From: Coniella vitis
Taxonomy: Eukaryota > Ascomycota > Sordariomycetes > Diaporthales > Schizoparmaceae
Direction of reading: 5' to 3'
DNA: 64,000 nucleotides
NCBI GenBank assembly: GCA_011317545.1
Contig: WUJK01000007.1
Coordinates: 1,736,001 to 1,800,000 of the forward strand
Shown here: piece by piece, positions 10,136 through 20,639 of the stretch
Position numbering within the stretch: position 1 is the first letter of the stretch
Layout: each line of letters opens with the position of its first letter
Translations under genes and position numbers: made by a program
The notes under the pieces: generated by a model
Databases searched by the model: none
Seen by the model: only the letters and a program-made list of their open reading frames with translations
Told to the model about the DNA's origin: nothing

Positions 10136-13100
10136 ATGCAAGATTCCAACATTGTCGAGTCCACAGAGCACAATCTTCTAGAACCGTTGCCTTCCCGTTT
10201 GTCTGCAGCAATAGCAGCCTACACCAGTGATGCTGCCTCCCAACGTACAAGCACATCCATCAGGGATGTTGAAGCTGGCTTTGCCCGTATCGACGGGGAC
10301 ATAGGGGGCTCGGGTTACAACGAAACAAGAGTGGACATCGTCACGGTGCCATGTCCTGGGGCGGATCCCATCGAAACATGGACTCGCGACCCTCTTCCAG
10401 ATGGATATTTTGGACTGCCACTTGACTCTGAACTGGCTTCTCACCCTACCTTGAAGGAGTTCGCCGGTGATACTATCCTCTCACCTGGCCTCGGCGGCAA
10501 CTTTCCCAAGGCGGCTCATCTTTGGGTCCGACAAGGCATTCGCCGCTATGTCAGCACCGCGAGGATACTCTTGTACAGACACCGCGAGCTCTTGGAAAGC
10601 GTGAGCCTTGACCTTCTTGCAAAGGACCTGCTCAAGAACCTCCTCTTGACACGTGACGCCGTCCAAAGATCTCGGCCCATTTTCTTCATCGCCCACAGTG
10701 TTGGCGGCTTGGTAGTCAAGAAAGCCCTTCTCATGGCCAGCACAGATGACAGATATCGCGCAATTCTGTATAATTGCCACGGAATATCATTCTTTGGTGG
10801 GTGCCTTTGGGGATCTTTCTGAGAGTAACACAAATGATGGAACTGATAGAGATACATACAGCGACGCCTCATCGAGGGTCAAGCTACATGTCGTCGAGCA
10901 ACCTTTCACACAGCATTCAGCAACTTCTTCACTTGCAGCGGCCCTTCCCAAGGTCTATTGCGCGGGAGATCCACGTCAACAACAAAAACCTCTTGAAGAT
11001 GCATGAGGCCTTTACCGATATTGCGAGCGAAATTCGCATTTGGACTTTTTACGAGACTATTGACTCGCAGCTCTCTGGCTTGGGTACTGGAGTCGCCAGT
11101 GACGTTTCGTTCAGCGCCCCCTTGGTTTCGATCAAGTCAGCCCTGGTATCCGTTCGGCAGGAAGTCATTTACTCTTCGCTGGAGAGCGACCACGCCCACT
11201 GCGCCTCCTTTGGCCCTGAGAATCCCAGGACACTGGCCATCCATTTACACGACTTGGCGGCTGCGGTGACCAAGGCCGAGGGACTGAGCGAGACTATCCA
11301 CACTCCACTCAAGCTCAAAGAACAGGTCAGAGTGGAGATATTTGGATTCTACGCGGATCCTGATGTGGCTCCCCTTGAGGCAGAGGTCCGACCATACGTG
11401 ACAAAATACCAACTATCCGAATTCCTCCAAAAGGGACCCGAGAGATGCTTAGCGGAGCGCTTAGGGCGAGCGTCGAAACGATCCAGCCACCGCCGATCTG
11501 TCTCGGCGAGCAAACAAGACCGAGGAATCGTAGAAAATATTCGCAGGTTTGTCAGCAGCACACTATCTTCGCCCTCATCAGAGCAGCAACGTGACCACGT
11601 CGAATCTCCTGATATCATTGTCACGCCAGCAGCGATCATGCCGCCGCATGCGGGTCTGCCTGCGCCACCGGGAAAACGGTCGCACAGCCTGACCATGCCT
11701 GTTCCAATGTCACCGGGCTTCGAGCGGCCTTCCAGCAGAGGTAGTGATGGAGCAGCCACCACCGCCTCGGAGCCAACAGGCCACGAGCACTTACCAAAGG
11801 ATCATTCTCTTTCCGATTTACCGGTGCGCAATCACAAATACCACACGTCAGACTCGGACCATGTCGGTTTAGGCATTGCCTCTGGGACATTCGAGGAACC
11901 AAAGAAGAATATGGCAGCAGCCTTGCAACAAGATCTAGGTACGGGTTTCTCGAGGCCAAACTCCGATCAGAGAAAGTTTATGTGGATTCATGTGCCGTTT
12001 ACAAATCCACTCTGGGTCAGGGTACGTCTTCATCTATCAGCAACACTGTACAGCCGTCAGCTGAATTGAACCAGATCTAATCTTCATACAGGACATCTTT
12101 AACACTCTCTCTGAAACGCACAAGCAAGACTTTAGCCGCCTTTTCAGCAACGAACACTGGGTGTCACGGCACGTCCAGGGCCGCCACTCGCAGTCGCAGC
12201 CATCCTTTGTCAAACCTGCCGTCAACTTGATCTCTACGGATGCTTCGGCGTCTTCTCCCCGTCCTCCTCCATCTCCCACTCATTCAGCAAGTAGTAGCCA
12301 AAGCGCCGGCGTTGCTTTGATATCACCATGCCCCAAGTACCTGTACTTGTACCTGCCGTATCTCCACTTCGACACCTACAAGCACATACTGCAACGCAGA
12401 AATCTGATCTCAAGGCGGCTGGCGCATGGTAGAGCCCGCCCAGTACCGAGGGATATCGCCGCGCTCGAGTCGCTCGAGTTTCGTGTTCTTTGGGAGTACC
12501 TCGGTCACGATCCGCCGTTGAACGGAAGGAGGACGCTGGACCAGTATGGCTATCCTTCGCTTCGGGACACGCATGCGCGAGACGACGACCAGATGTTGTA
12601 TAAGCTTACGAAGGAGAATGAGCGGAGGCCGCCACCGCCGGTTCCGCTGTTTGGTGGTGGTGAAGATAATGATGACGTTCATGGTCATGATGATGGTACA
12701 GGGCTGCCGCAACAGCAATGGGTTGGTGGTGCTGCAACGTGGACGAGCGGGAGGTATTCTGCTGGTACTAAAATGCTGCACGAAACGATTGCCCGAGAAA
12801 AAGACAATGCAATGCAACCGGACGGGGAGAGCGAGGCACTGCGTGGTTTACGCAATGGGAACCTGTTGATGGTGGACCAGCTCTGGCTTTGGGCGATTGA
12901 CTATAGTGAGTGCATCCATACCATCCTTTACTCATTGACGACAATTAAGCACGACTGGGTGCGTGCTCTGAACAAACGCTGACAATTGGCTCCTAGCTAC
13001 CCTGACGACGTTCTTCCCCAAACGCGAATCTCGCCCTTCAGAGGGTGCGCTTTTCCAACAGGCAGATTTGCGAAATAGTGTCTACCACGAGCTGAATGGT

Positions 13101-14332
13101 GATCTCACCGGACGATGCGAAAATGCACTGGACCTTGCTGCATTTGTTGCCCTCCATGCCGTCACGGTGCTTCTGGATCGATCGTCTCATCCAGATCTTG
13201 AAGTATTCCGCATCTTTGAGGAGGCGATAGGCTTGCTGGTATGTGTTTTCGTTTTCTTTCGTATATCAGAAGAGCAGACTACAATGGCCCAGAAACGAGA
13301 GTATTAACAATGAGCTTGACCTAGACTGAAGGCATGACTACAAATCTCAGAAAGTATCGCATGCAGACTTTTAAGGACGTCGAGGTAGAGTCTGACTCAG
13401 ATCCCGAGGATAATACGGCTGCGTCGATCAAGAAGCGCCACAAGCGTGAGATCGAGAGGGCTGAGCAAGAGAATCGCGAAAACACCTCCGCTCTGTTAGA
13501 GTTGCGTGACATGGAGGATGAGCTCAAAACCCTACAGCGGCTCTTTGATACGCAGGTCAATGTGATTGGCAAGATGCTGGATATCTACATGAGCGATAAC
13601 CTCAAAGATGTGACGCACTATGGGCAAGCCTATTTGAATGAGGCACTGGGCAGGCTGATCGAGTACAAGGCTCAGGCGGCCGAAATGCTGGAGCGGGCGG
13701 CTGCTACGAGGGGAGATGTAAGTGGTGCTTCATCTCTATATTTATCAGCTCTCTTCCTCCGAGGATAATGACACCTGACATCAAATCCTGAAATATTACA
13801 GTACGAGAAACTCCTTGAAATGGCCCAGCGACAAGCCCAAGTCGACGATGTGCGCTGGTCCCGCCTCCAAACAGAGCTGGCAAGCTCCCAGAATCTCTCG
13901 GTCATGATCTTCACCATCTTCACCGTCATTTTCCTGCCGCTGTCCTTCTTCACCAGCCTCTTTGGCATGAACACGCTCGAGTGGGGCGGATCCGACAACG
14001 AGTACCCGACGCTGGGTTTCATTGGCGCCATCAGCCTGCCTGCGTCGCTTGTCATGATTGGAGCGACGCTGGTCGCGGCGTTTAGCTCCCACGTGCAGGT
14101 GGTCTCTAAGGCGGCCTTTCGCCGCGTCCACCTAGCGTGGGAGGCTGGTCTGGGCTTGCTGCAACGGCTGGAGCCCGAGGACAGCCGGCGGGATAAAGAG
14201 AGGAGGCTTGCGGCGAAGGAGCGCGAGGTGAAGAAGGAGAGGCAGCGGAGGAGGACGGAGAGGGCGTACGATTACTGGGCGACCGTGCGTAGACAGCGGA
14301 CACTGGGGACAGAAGAGATGGCGGATACATAA
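10136..14332 (+). CDS. Alpha/beta-hydrolase fused to CorA-like membrane domain, 1266 aa
   Basis: Six exons: 10136-10796, 10862-12021, 12092-12905, 12997-13238, 13325-13717, 13802-14332. All introns are GT-AG and keep frame. The N-terminal half holds a serine-hydrolase-like fold: VDIVTVPCPGADPIETWT (~65), the nucleophile elbow FIAHSVGGLVVKKAL (Ser ~188), and NCHGISFF joined across intron 1 to ATPHRGSSYM. A Ser/Pro-rich, probably disordered linker follows (~410-560). The C-terminal half is CorA-like: a soluble region with HWVSRHVQGRHSQSQPS and a helical stalk, TM1 (~1122-1142), the GMN signature (LFGMNTLEW, ~1145-1147), TM2 (~1166-1188) and a charged tail. I know this architecture from other Sordariomycetes as a CorA-like Mg2+ transporter protein. 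The hydrolase resembles the lipase-like module used as an N-terminal effector in fungal NLR-like proteins. Ion transport or signalling is inferred. Confidence 0.87.
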
Positions 14333-14823
14333 GAGGAGGCTTGTAGATTGGTAGTCGTGGCTATTGAGCCTTGAGTTTTGATTGCAACGAGATCATGACT
14401 GATTATTACAGCCAGTGATTGAAGTATCGGTGGGCTCCGAGTGAACTTCAACGAGAGCAAGGCTCTGTGTCGCGTACGTGGGGAAGACATATAGATGAAC
14501 GTACCGTGTGCGCATTAGGTACCAATGTATCTCCGATATGGTGTACTTGAGAGCTCGCCAAAAAAAAAAAAAAAAAAAAAAAAAGTTTTCCTTTTTGGGA
14601 TGATAACAGTTGCACCTTCTTGCCATTCACTTCGACGACGTACTAGTCGGACGCTCTTCATTGTGACATCATGCACAATCCAACAACTAAAAGAGAAAGC
14701 GCCAACGACAAACTCCCACACGCATCCAACAGAGCGCAATGGCGGATTTCACATTATGTTATTCTGCTTCTCCCGTCTTTCGCATTCGAAGTAGTATCTT
14801 GACTCGCAGCGCTGTACCCAAAA
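14333..14823. other. Intergenic with A25 tract
   Basis: Contains an uninterrupted run of 25 A at 14560-14584, about 230 bp after the stop of the hydrolase-CorA gene. No gene seen. The tract may be simple slippage or the tail of an old retroposed copy; no flanking target duplication was noticed. Confidence 0.5.
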
Positions 14824-15420
14824 ATGACACTACGCATCGAACTCTACACCGCCGGTACCCCTAACGGCCAAAAGATCAACAATGCCCTGAAAGAGCTCGG
14901 GCTTGACTATGAAGTGCACAAGATCGATCTCGCAAAATCAAATGTTTTTAAAAAAGAAAGCATGGTTTCTAGAAATCAATTTGCGCAGCAGGAGCGAGAA
15001 CGGGGATAGCCTGGTCGCGGTGGGAGTCATGTGGTGCCGTGGTTAGTGGGTGGGAAGTATTCGAGTGCGGATTCGGCTTGTTTCTCGTGGGTTGGGTGGT
15101 AAGTCATGCTATATCAAGAGTCCGTCTGTCTAGTGCCCGCGCATCCGTTTCATGAGCAAGGACGCTAACTACATTGAAATGATAGGCATCGATGGGCTGG
15201 AGTAGATATCGACACATTTCCTCGCATACAGAAGTGGAAGGGCGCAATCGAAGCACGACCTGCAACGGCAAAGGGTCTTGATGTCCCCGACCAATTCGAG
15301 CTGCGAGAGGCAATGAAAACCAAGGAGGGAGAGGAAGAGTACGCCAAGCATCATTCAAATGGGGTGCTGCAGGGCCAGAAATCCGAACAAGAGACATACA
15401 TAAGTCAGGAGTCATGGTTT
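14824..15420 (+). pseudogene. Glutathione S-transferase (Ure2-like) pseudogene
   Basis: The start matches the thioredoxin-fold N-terminus of Ure2-type GSTs: MTLRIELYTAGTPNGQKINN, then LKELGLDYEVHKIDLAK. Soon after 14960 the expected WFLEIN is found in another frame (Trp codon 14963-14965), so there is a frameshift, and the first frame stops at about 15007. The family C-terminus reappears at 15190-15400 in the original frame: RWAGVDIDTFPRIQKWK, then EARPATAKGLDVP. Only about 180 bp separate the parts where roughly 100 residues belong, including the Glu-Ser glutathione-binding block. A large internal deletion plus frameshift best explain this; unrecognised introns cannot restore the missing middle. 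Confidence 0.78.
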
Positions 15421-15653
15421 TCCCATACTGTCATATTACAATATTGGCAATCATCTTCACAAGATGCTGCTTCCTTGATGTGACGAGAAAACTTGATGCG
15501 GAAACCGTCTCCAAGGCTCCAGGGCTCTATCAGCATTTCCCAGCCAACGCCGTCGCTTCCCGAGTCGTAATGAAAACAGACACCTCAAATCTTAATCGAC
15601 CCAATTCAAAAACATAGAAGAAAAACTACGCATACATCATAAAGCCGCCACCT

Positions 15654-17039
15654 CTAGACGCTTGCCACGAGGACAAACACGGAAAAAGCAACCAACTGGG
15701 CATTGTGCACCCAATTTCCACCATTTGGACAGCCTCGACTTCTACAACCACCACTGCTGCTGCTCACGCTCTTCAAACTGCTCGTCCGCCCTGTTGGCGT
15801 GATTCCATTGATCATATCCGCCGTATCAATAGCCGGCCCTTTGCTGTAAAAATCCACTAGGGCAAACACAGGCGCCGTGCCGTCCCATTCATCGATACAG
15901 CTATATGCCTCGTGCGCGAGTCCGCCAGCCAGCGTCGTATTGTGACTGTTGGTGGTGTCAATAGCGCCCGCGTTGGGCAGCGTAAGCGTCGATGTGATGG
16001 CAATGTCCAGGAAGTGGTTCATAAGCGGGAGGTAGCCGGCTTCGATGGCTGCGGTGGCGGATGAGAGCGTCGAGGGCCGGTTGAGGGTGCAGTTAAAGTC
16101 GCTGGAGTCTGTAACTTGGTAGGCTGTCTCAAAAACATAGTCCCACTCGTCGAGGAGATATGGATAGGTGGTGGAGGTGGTGTTGATGGCCGCAATGAAG
16201 GTTACGAGGCGCGTGTTAGCGTCGATCATGTCTTGGAGAGTGGGCCAGTCTGTGTTTGCTGTTGCCGACGATGACGATGATGCCGAGCTCGAGTCGGTGG
16301 CGGTGGTCGTAGAGGTAGTTGTATTGCTCGGCGTATACCCATATGCAGAGATATTCGACGCAACAAACGCCTCGCCAAACGTGCCCACATCTTGATCGTC
16401 CGAATTGACGAGCAGCAGCGTCACAACCTCGTTCGGGTTCTCATCCATCCAATACTTGATTTTGCCCAGCCAGCTTTCCAAGGACCCGGCGTCAAGCAGA
16501 GCGCACGTTGTATGGCACAGCTTCAGCGTTCCATTGGAATTGTGCACCTGCGCCGAGAGCAGCCTGATGCCCGCTGACAGCGCCACCGTCGCATTGTAAT
16601 ACTGGTTCCCTGCGATGGAGTTGCCCGTGCTGGCGTCGCGTACAAAGGCGCTGTCGTGGGCGCCCATGTGGGTGATGTTGTTGTATTTCCGGGAGCAGAG
16701 ATCCGGGGAGTTGTTGCAGGCTATGGTGGAGGTGGAGGCGGCTGTTGCTGCTGAGTTTGAAGAAGAAGAAGATGATGACGACCACGACGACAACGACGAT
16801 GATGATGATGTTGTTGTTGTTACTGCATTGTCCCAGTTTGTGGTTGCTGCTGCTGCTGCTGCTGTCGTCGTCGTCGTTGCTGCCCCGTCTGATGAGCCAT
16901 CCCAACTTTCGGAATTGCTTGCATCTTGGTTGCTGCTTTCAGATCCTGCCCCAGAGTCGCCGCTAGGTCCTTGAGGAATTGCTTGGGCTAGCACCGTTAG
17001 ATATAAGACGGCACAGAGAAGAGAAGTTAAAGAACGCAT
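15654..17039 (-). CDS. Secreted PLC-like phosphodiesterase, probable GPI anchor, 461 aa
   Basis: Single exon; ATG at 17037-17039. The frame is open slightly further upstream, but only to a TTG. A signal peptide (MRSLTSLLCAVLYLTVLAQA) is followed by ~85 residues of Ser/Thr/Ala/Gly low complexity, coded by trinucleotide repeats and likely O-glycosylated. The catalytic region resembles the PI-PLC X TIM barrel: NNITHMGAHDSAFVRD (two His, ~124 and 128), CHTTCALLDAGSLESWL, then ENPNEVVTLLLVN. There are many N-glycosylation sequons. The C-terminus has a Ser/Gly-rich stretch and a hydrophobic tail (AQLVAFSVFVLVASV) ending at the stop, typical of a GPI attachment signal. Eukaryotic secreted members often lack PI-PLC activity, so the substrate is unknown; the wall or outer membrane face is the likely site. 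Confidence 0.86.
   Translation of the reverse strand: MRSLTSLLCAVLYLTVLAQAIPQGPSGDSGAGSESSNQDASNSESWDGSSDGAATTTTTAAAAAATTNWDNAVTTTTSSSSSLSSWSSSSSSSSNSAATAASTSTIACNNSPDLCSRKYNNITHMGAHDSAFVRDASTGNSIAGNQYYNATVALSAGIRLLSAQVHNSNGTLKLCHTTCALLDAGSLESWLGKIKYWMDENPNEVVTLLLVNSDDQDVGTFGEAFVASNISAYGYTPSNTTTSTTTATDSSSASSSSSATANTDWPTLQDMIDANTRLVTFIAAINTTSTTYPYLLDEWDYVFETAYQVTDSSDFNCTLNRPSTLSSATAAIEAGYLPLMNHFLDIAITSTLTLPNAGAIDTTNSHNTTLAGGLAHEAYSCIDEWDGTAPVFALVDFYSKGPAIDTADMINGITPTGRTSSLKSVSSSSGGCRSRGCPNGGNWVHNAQLVAFSVFVLVASV
16745..16885. repeat. Coding trinucleotide microsatellites in the PLC-like gene
   Basis: On the + strand, runs of GAA/GAT/GAC, GTT and GCT/GTC triplets. On the coding (-) strand they give Ser, Thr and Ala runs after the signal peptide. 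Such tracts change length by slippage in whole codons, so this linker is likely polymorphic between strains. Confidence 0.75.
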
Positions 17040-17253
17040 CGCGCGCAAGGCCACGTGTGCTATTGTCAAACAAGAGGAACAACTATAACGATTGGAAGGA
17101 TTGCCCGAAGTCGGCTATATTTGCTTAAACCGTGCACTACCGGAAAAGACAGTTGAACGAGTCTATCTTCAGCAAGATGAATATACCAAAGAAAGAAAGT
17201 ACCGACGGCAAGAATAGAAACAGAAAAACAGAAATGGCTTGGTATACACGTTG

Positions 17254-17275
17254 ATATATATATATATATATATAT
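17254..17275. repeat. (AT)11 microsatellite
   Basis: Perfect dinucleotide run of eleven AT units about 215 bp upstream of the PLC-like gene start. Confidence 0.95.
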
Positions 17276-17721
17276 CCGTTTTCGCGCTCGCAAAACCCAC
17301 ACACACGCATACTCGTGTCTCCTTGGTGAACTTATTTAGAACAGCCGCCAACCAACCAGGATGATACCTTCAGCATAAAGTGTAAAGAACCCACCAAATG
17401 TTTTGTTTGACGCATCGTGGAGGCGCAGCAGCGGCGTCTAGACAGCGGCAGCGTCACCGACGAACGACGTCAAGCCCCTTGCTTGTTTCGCCCATGAAAC
17501 ACCTACACTTGCCGGTCACCAAAAGGCAATGAAAGACCTGAAGAGGTACCGCTGTCAGCTTTTGTCAACATGCGTCGCATCTGTCCTACTGTACCTATCA
17601 GCCGACAATGTCAAAAAATCTGACAGGTAGCTAGCTAGTGTATGGATGTAGGGTACGGGCCAGGGCCTAATGAATCAGTTATATGCGTATAGGTATCATG
17701 TACGTAGCACAACTTCCTGGC

Positions 17722-17757
17722 CTATTGTGGCCATTGTGGCCATTGTGGCTATTGTGG
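17722..17757. repeat. 9-bp tandem repeat, four copies
   Basis: Four consecutive units alternating CTATTGTGG and CCATTGTGG with single C/T differences. Non-coding. Confidence 0.9.
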
Positions 17758-18581
17758 CGAGGCTACATAATAGTCTCGGACGATGATTATCGGCTAGCAG
17801 TTTTCCACAATCGGGGCGATTCAAAGACATGTATGCATCTTCCCAAAAATAAACCAATTGCCTGACTTTTTGTACACATATAACCCGCGTTCATGATGCA
17901 TAATATATTTTTTTTTTTCCCCCCTCGCCCCCTCTCTCTCTCTGACACGAGTCGATGCTGGAGAACGGAAAGTAAAAGTGACCCAATCATTTTGAGGCTT
18001 AGACTGTATATTCGAGCCGGGTCGTCGTCACGGCTTGCACACAACGCGAAAGTGGCCACGCGGCTCTGCAAGGCCCAGAACTGGCCTTGGGCCAATCAAT
18101 GGCACGGTGCACTCTCAAAGTTTGTTTCTTTTTCTTTTTTCCTTTCACCTTCTGATTCGTGTGTTATACGGCGCGGGTAAGTTTGCCGTGTGCATCTCGC
18201 CAAAGGAAGACTGTACCGTAATTGATAAAGACCTGTTCAAGTCTGGAGTTTATTACTTGGAGATCGACTGTTGCTTTCTAATCGCTAGCAAAAGCACTGA
18301 CTGTATGCAACAAGGTCCCGTGGCATTTCGTTTGAAGGTCAATGGCAGTCAGCCAAACGTACTCTACTATGTATGTAAGCCTAGTTTATATTTCCCTTTT
18401 TTTTTTAAAGAAAAAAAGAAAATAAAAACACAGAAGGAATCCCAGAAAGCAACGCGGTGACAAGAGTCGTGGGTGAAAGAAACAACAGAGACCAAGAAGG
18501 AGGCAACGCGAATTATTACAAAAGGGTATCAAAAAGTCTTGTTCATGCTATGTATGTCGCTTTTTTCGTTCTAACAATCAT

Positions 18582-20639
18582 CTACTTTGTCTTTCTCCGC
18601 GCCTTGAACGTGCGCAATGGGTCCGACTTGCGACCACCCGACTGCTTGCCCTTGCTTTTGAAGAATTTGTTTCGCCTGTTCTTGTGGTCACCCGTCTTCT
18701 TCAACGGCACAAAGCCAACCTGGTCTGCAGTAAGCGCCTTGCGGCCCTCCCTTGGCAAGAGATAATCAGGCACGTGCTTTGCGCGCAGATGAGGCTGCGT
18801 CCTGGCTGCGCGGAGCTCGCCGTCGTGACGCAGGTGGTCTAGATCAGCCGGGTTCTCCTCAAAGTGGCGCTTGAGACGCTCGCTTTTCAGAAGCTCCTGC
18901 CTGAGCTCTCTTGTTCTGGCTTCTCTGATACTGCTCTTGGTCACAGCCCGTAGCGCGTCGTTCATTCTGTACCGAAAGTTTTCGACTTGCTTCATGTCAA
19001 AGACATAGGGCTTGACTTCCTTGTTCCGCTTCTGCTGCTGGCGAATGACCTTGGTAAGCACTTTTTCATCATGCTCGGCCGTGTCGACAGATGTGGGCAT
19101 GTGTTTTCTGAATTGGTCCTTGGGAACAACAAATGAGAGCGCCATGCCTCGCTGGCCGGCGCGCGCTGTGCGACCGATTCTGTGTGTGTAGGATTTGGAA
19201 GAGGTGGGAAAGTCAAAGTTGAGGACAGCCGACACGTGCTGGAAGTCGATACCACGAGACACTCCAAACTCGAGTCTGTCTCGCTTTGATATTCTGCGCT
19301 GCTTTTTCTTGGGTCGTTTCTCGTCCTTGTCTCCCGTGACCTCTTTTTCATCCTGTTGCGCTTCTCCCGCTGGCTGGTCCTCGTCGCCAAGTACTTCGTT
19401 CTCGTCTGAACATATTATAATGTCATAGACCTGCGCATACCATGGTTAATATTAAGCCTTTCAGAATCGCTTGCTTGTACTGGCGTTGGGTTGGAGAGCA
19501 CCATACATTTTTGTTGAATTGCTCGACCACATGTAACCTCGAGTTGACTGGCAGCTCCGAGTTCAGAATGGCTGCCCGGATACCGAATTGCTCGAAGTAG
19601 AGTCGCAGTCTGTAGCAACGGTCGACGTCTGCCACAAAGATGATGCCTGTTGAAAACATCGGTGTCAGCAACTCTCCTTCTAGTCATGGGAGTGACAGAT
19701 GTCTGGATCCAACACGTACATTTGCCCTTGATCAGCTGCAGCTTAAAGATCACATAGGCCAACAAGAACTTCTCGTCTTCGCCGCACTTGACGTAGAACT
19801 GCGAGACTCCTTCTCCTTCTGCATCTGGTTCTTCAAGATCCAGCACGGTTGGATTCCGGCAGAATAAGCCCTGGACCGTGTTCACATCCGTGGTAAGCGT
19901 GGCCGACATGAGAATGGTCTGTAGGCCCTTGGGTATCGATTTGGCAACATTCTGAAGATCTTCATCGTAACCATACGATAGGACGAGATCGGCCTCGTCA
20001 AGAACGAGGTGCGTCAGATCTTCGACAGAGAGGGCTCCATTGCTGATATTTTGCCATGCCCTTGCCGGCGTGGATATGACAACATCTGGGCCGCTCGAGA
20101 GGATGGATCGCTGGACAGCCTCGGCCACCTGGTCAGTCAGCTTGACGGCCTGGATGTCCTTGGCACAATAGGCAGAGAACTGTTCGACATTTTTCAGGAC
20201 TTGATCGGCGAGTTCGCGAGTTGGGACAAGGATGAGCGCCGAGGTGTGTGATGTGGAAGCAGTCTGTGCTTGATGTTAGAGGACGATGCATACAGTGAGA
20301 TCAGCTGAAATGCTAGATGGAACCGACCTGTTTGCGCTTGAGGATGCTGTGGAGGACGGGCAAGAGGTAGGCTGCGGTCTTGCCTGAGCCAGTCTTTGCC
20401 TTGGCGAGTATGTCTTGGCCGTCGAGGGCAAGGGGCGCGACTTTGGATTGAACAAGTGTGGGCGACTGGTACTTCTGCTTGGCAACGGCCTGTAGCAGTC
20501 GCGCATCGAGTCCGAGGTCTGCGAAGCCTGGGGTAGCCGCGGCGGCGGTGGTGATTTCTGTTGCCTCTGGCTGAGCCTCGGCCGGGGGGGTCTGCTGAGC
20601 GACTGCAGGCTCGTTGTTGTGATCTAGCTTACGCTTCAT
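18582..20639 (-). CDS. DBP9: ATP-dependent RNA helicase DBP9, 614 aa
   Basis: DEAD-box helicase for 60S ribosomal subunit assembly in the nucleolus. Four exons on the minus strand: 20639-20328, 20263-19720, 19646-19507, 19430-18582; introns are 64, 73 and 76 bp. Visible motifs: Q motif (Phe39, Gln64), Walker A AKTGSGKT (81-88), PTRELA, DEAD (193-196, VLDEADLVLSYGY), SAT (224-226), GVSRGIDF and HRIGRTARAGQRG. A lysine- and acid-rich insertion (EVTGDKDEKRPKKKQRR) before the GVSRGIDF motif, the FDMKQVENFRYRMNDALRAV segment and a basic C-terminal tail identify Dbp9 among DEAD-box proteins. Length is normal for the family and no key residue is missing. Confidence 0.96.

Larger units (their letters stand above)
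17040..18581. other. Intergenic with simple repeats
   Basis: 1.5 kb between two minus-strand genes. It holds an (AT)11 microsatellite at 17254-17275, a 9-bp tandem repeat (YTATTGTGG/CCATTGTGG, four copies) at 17722-17757, and pyrimidine runs near 17911-17942. Expected contents are the promoter of the PLC-like gene and the 3' end of DBP9. No further gene seen. Confidence 0.55.
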
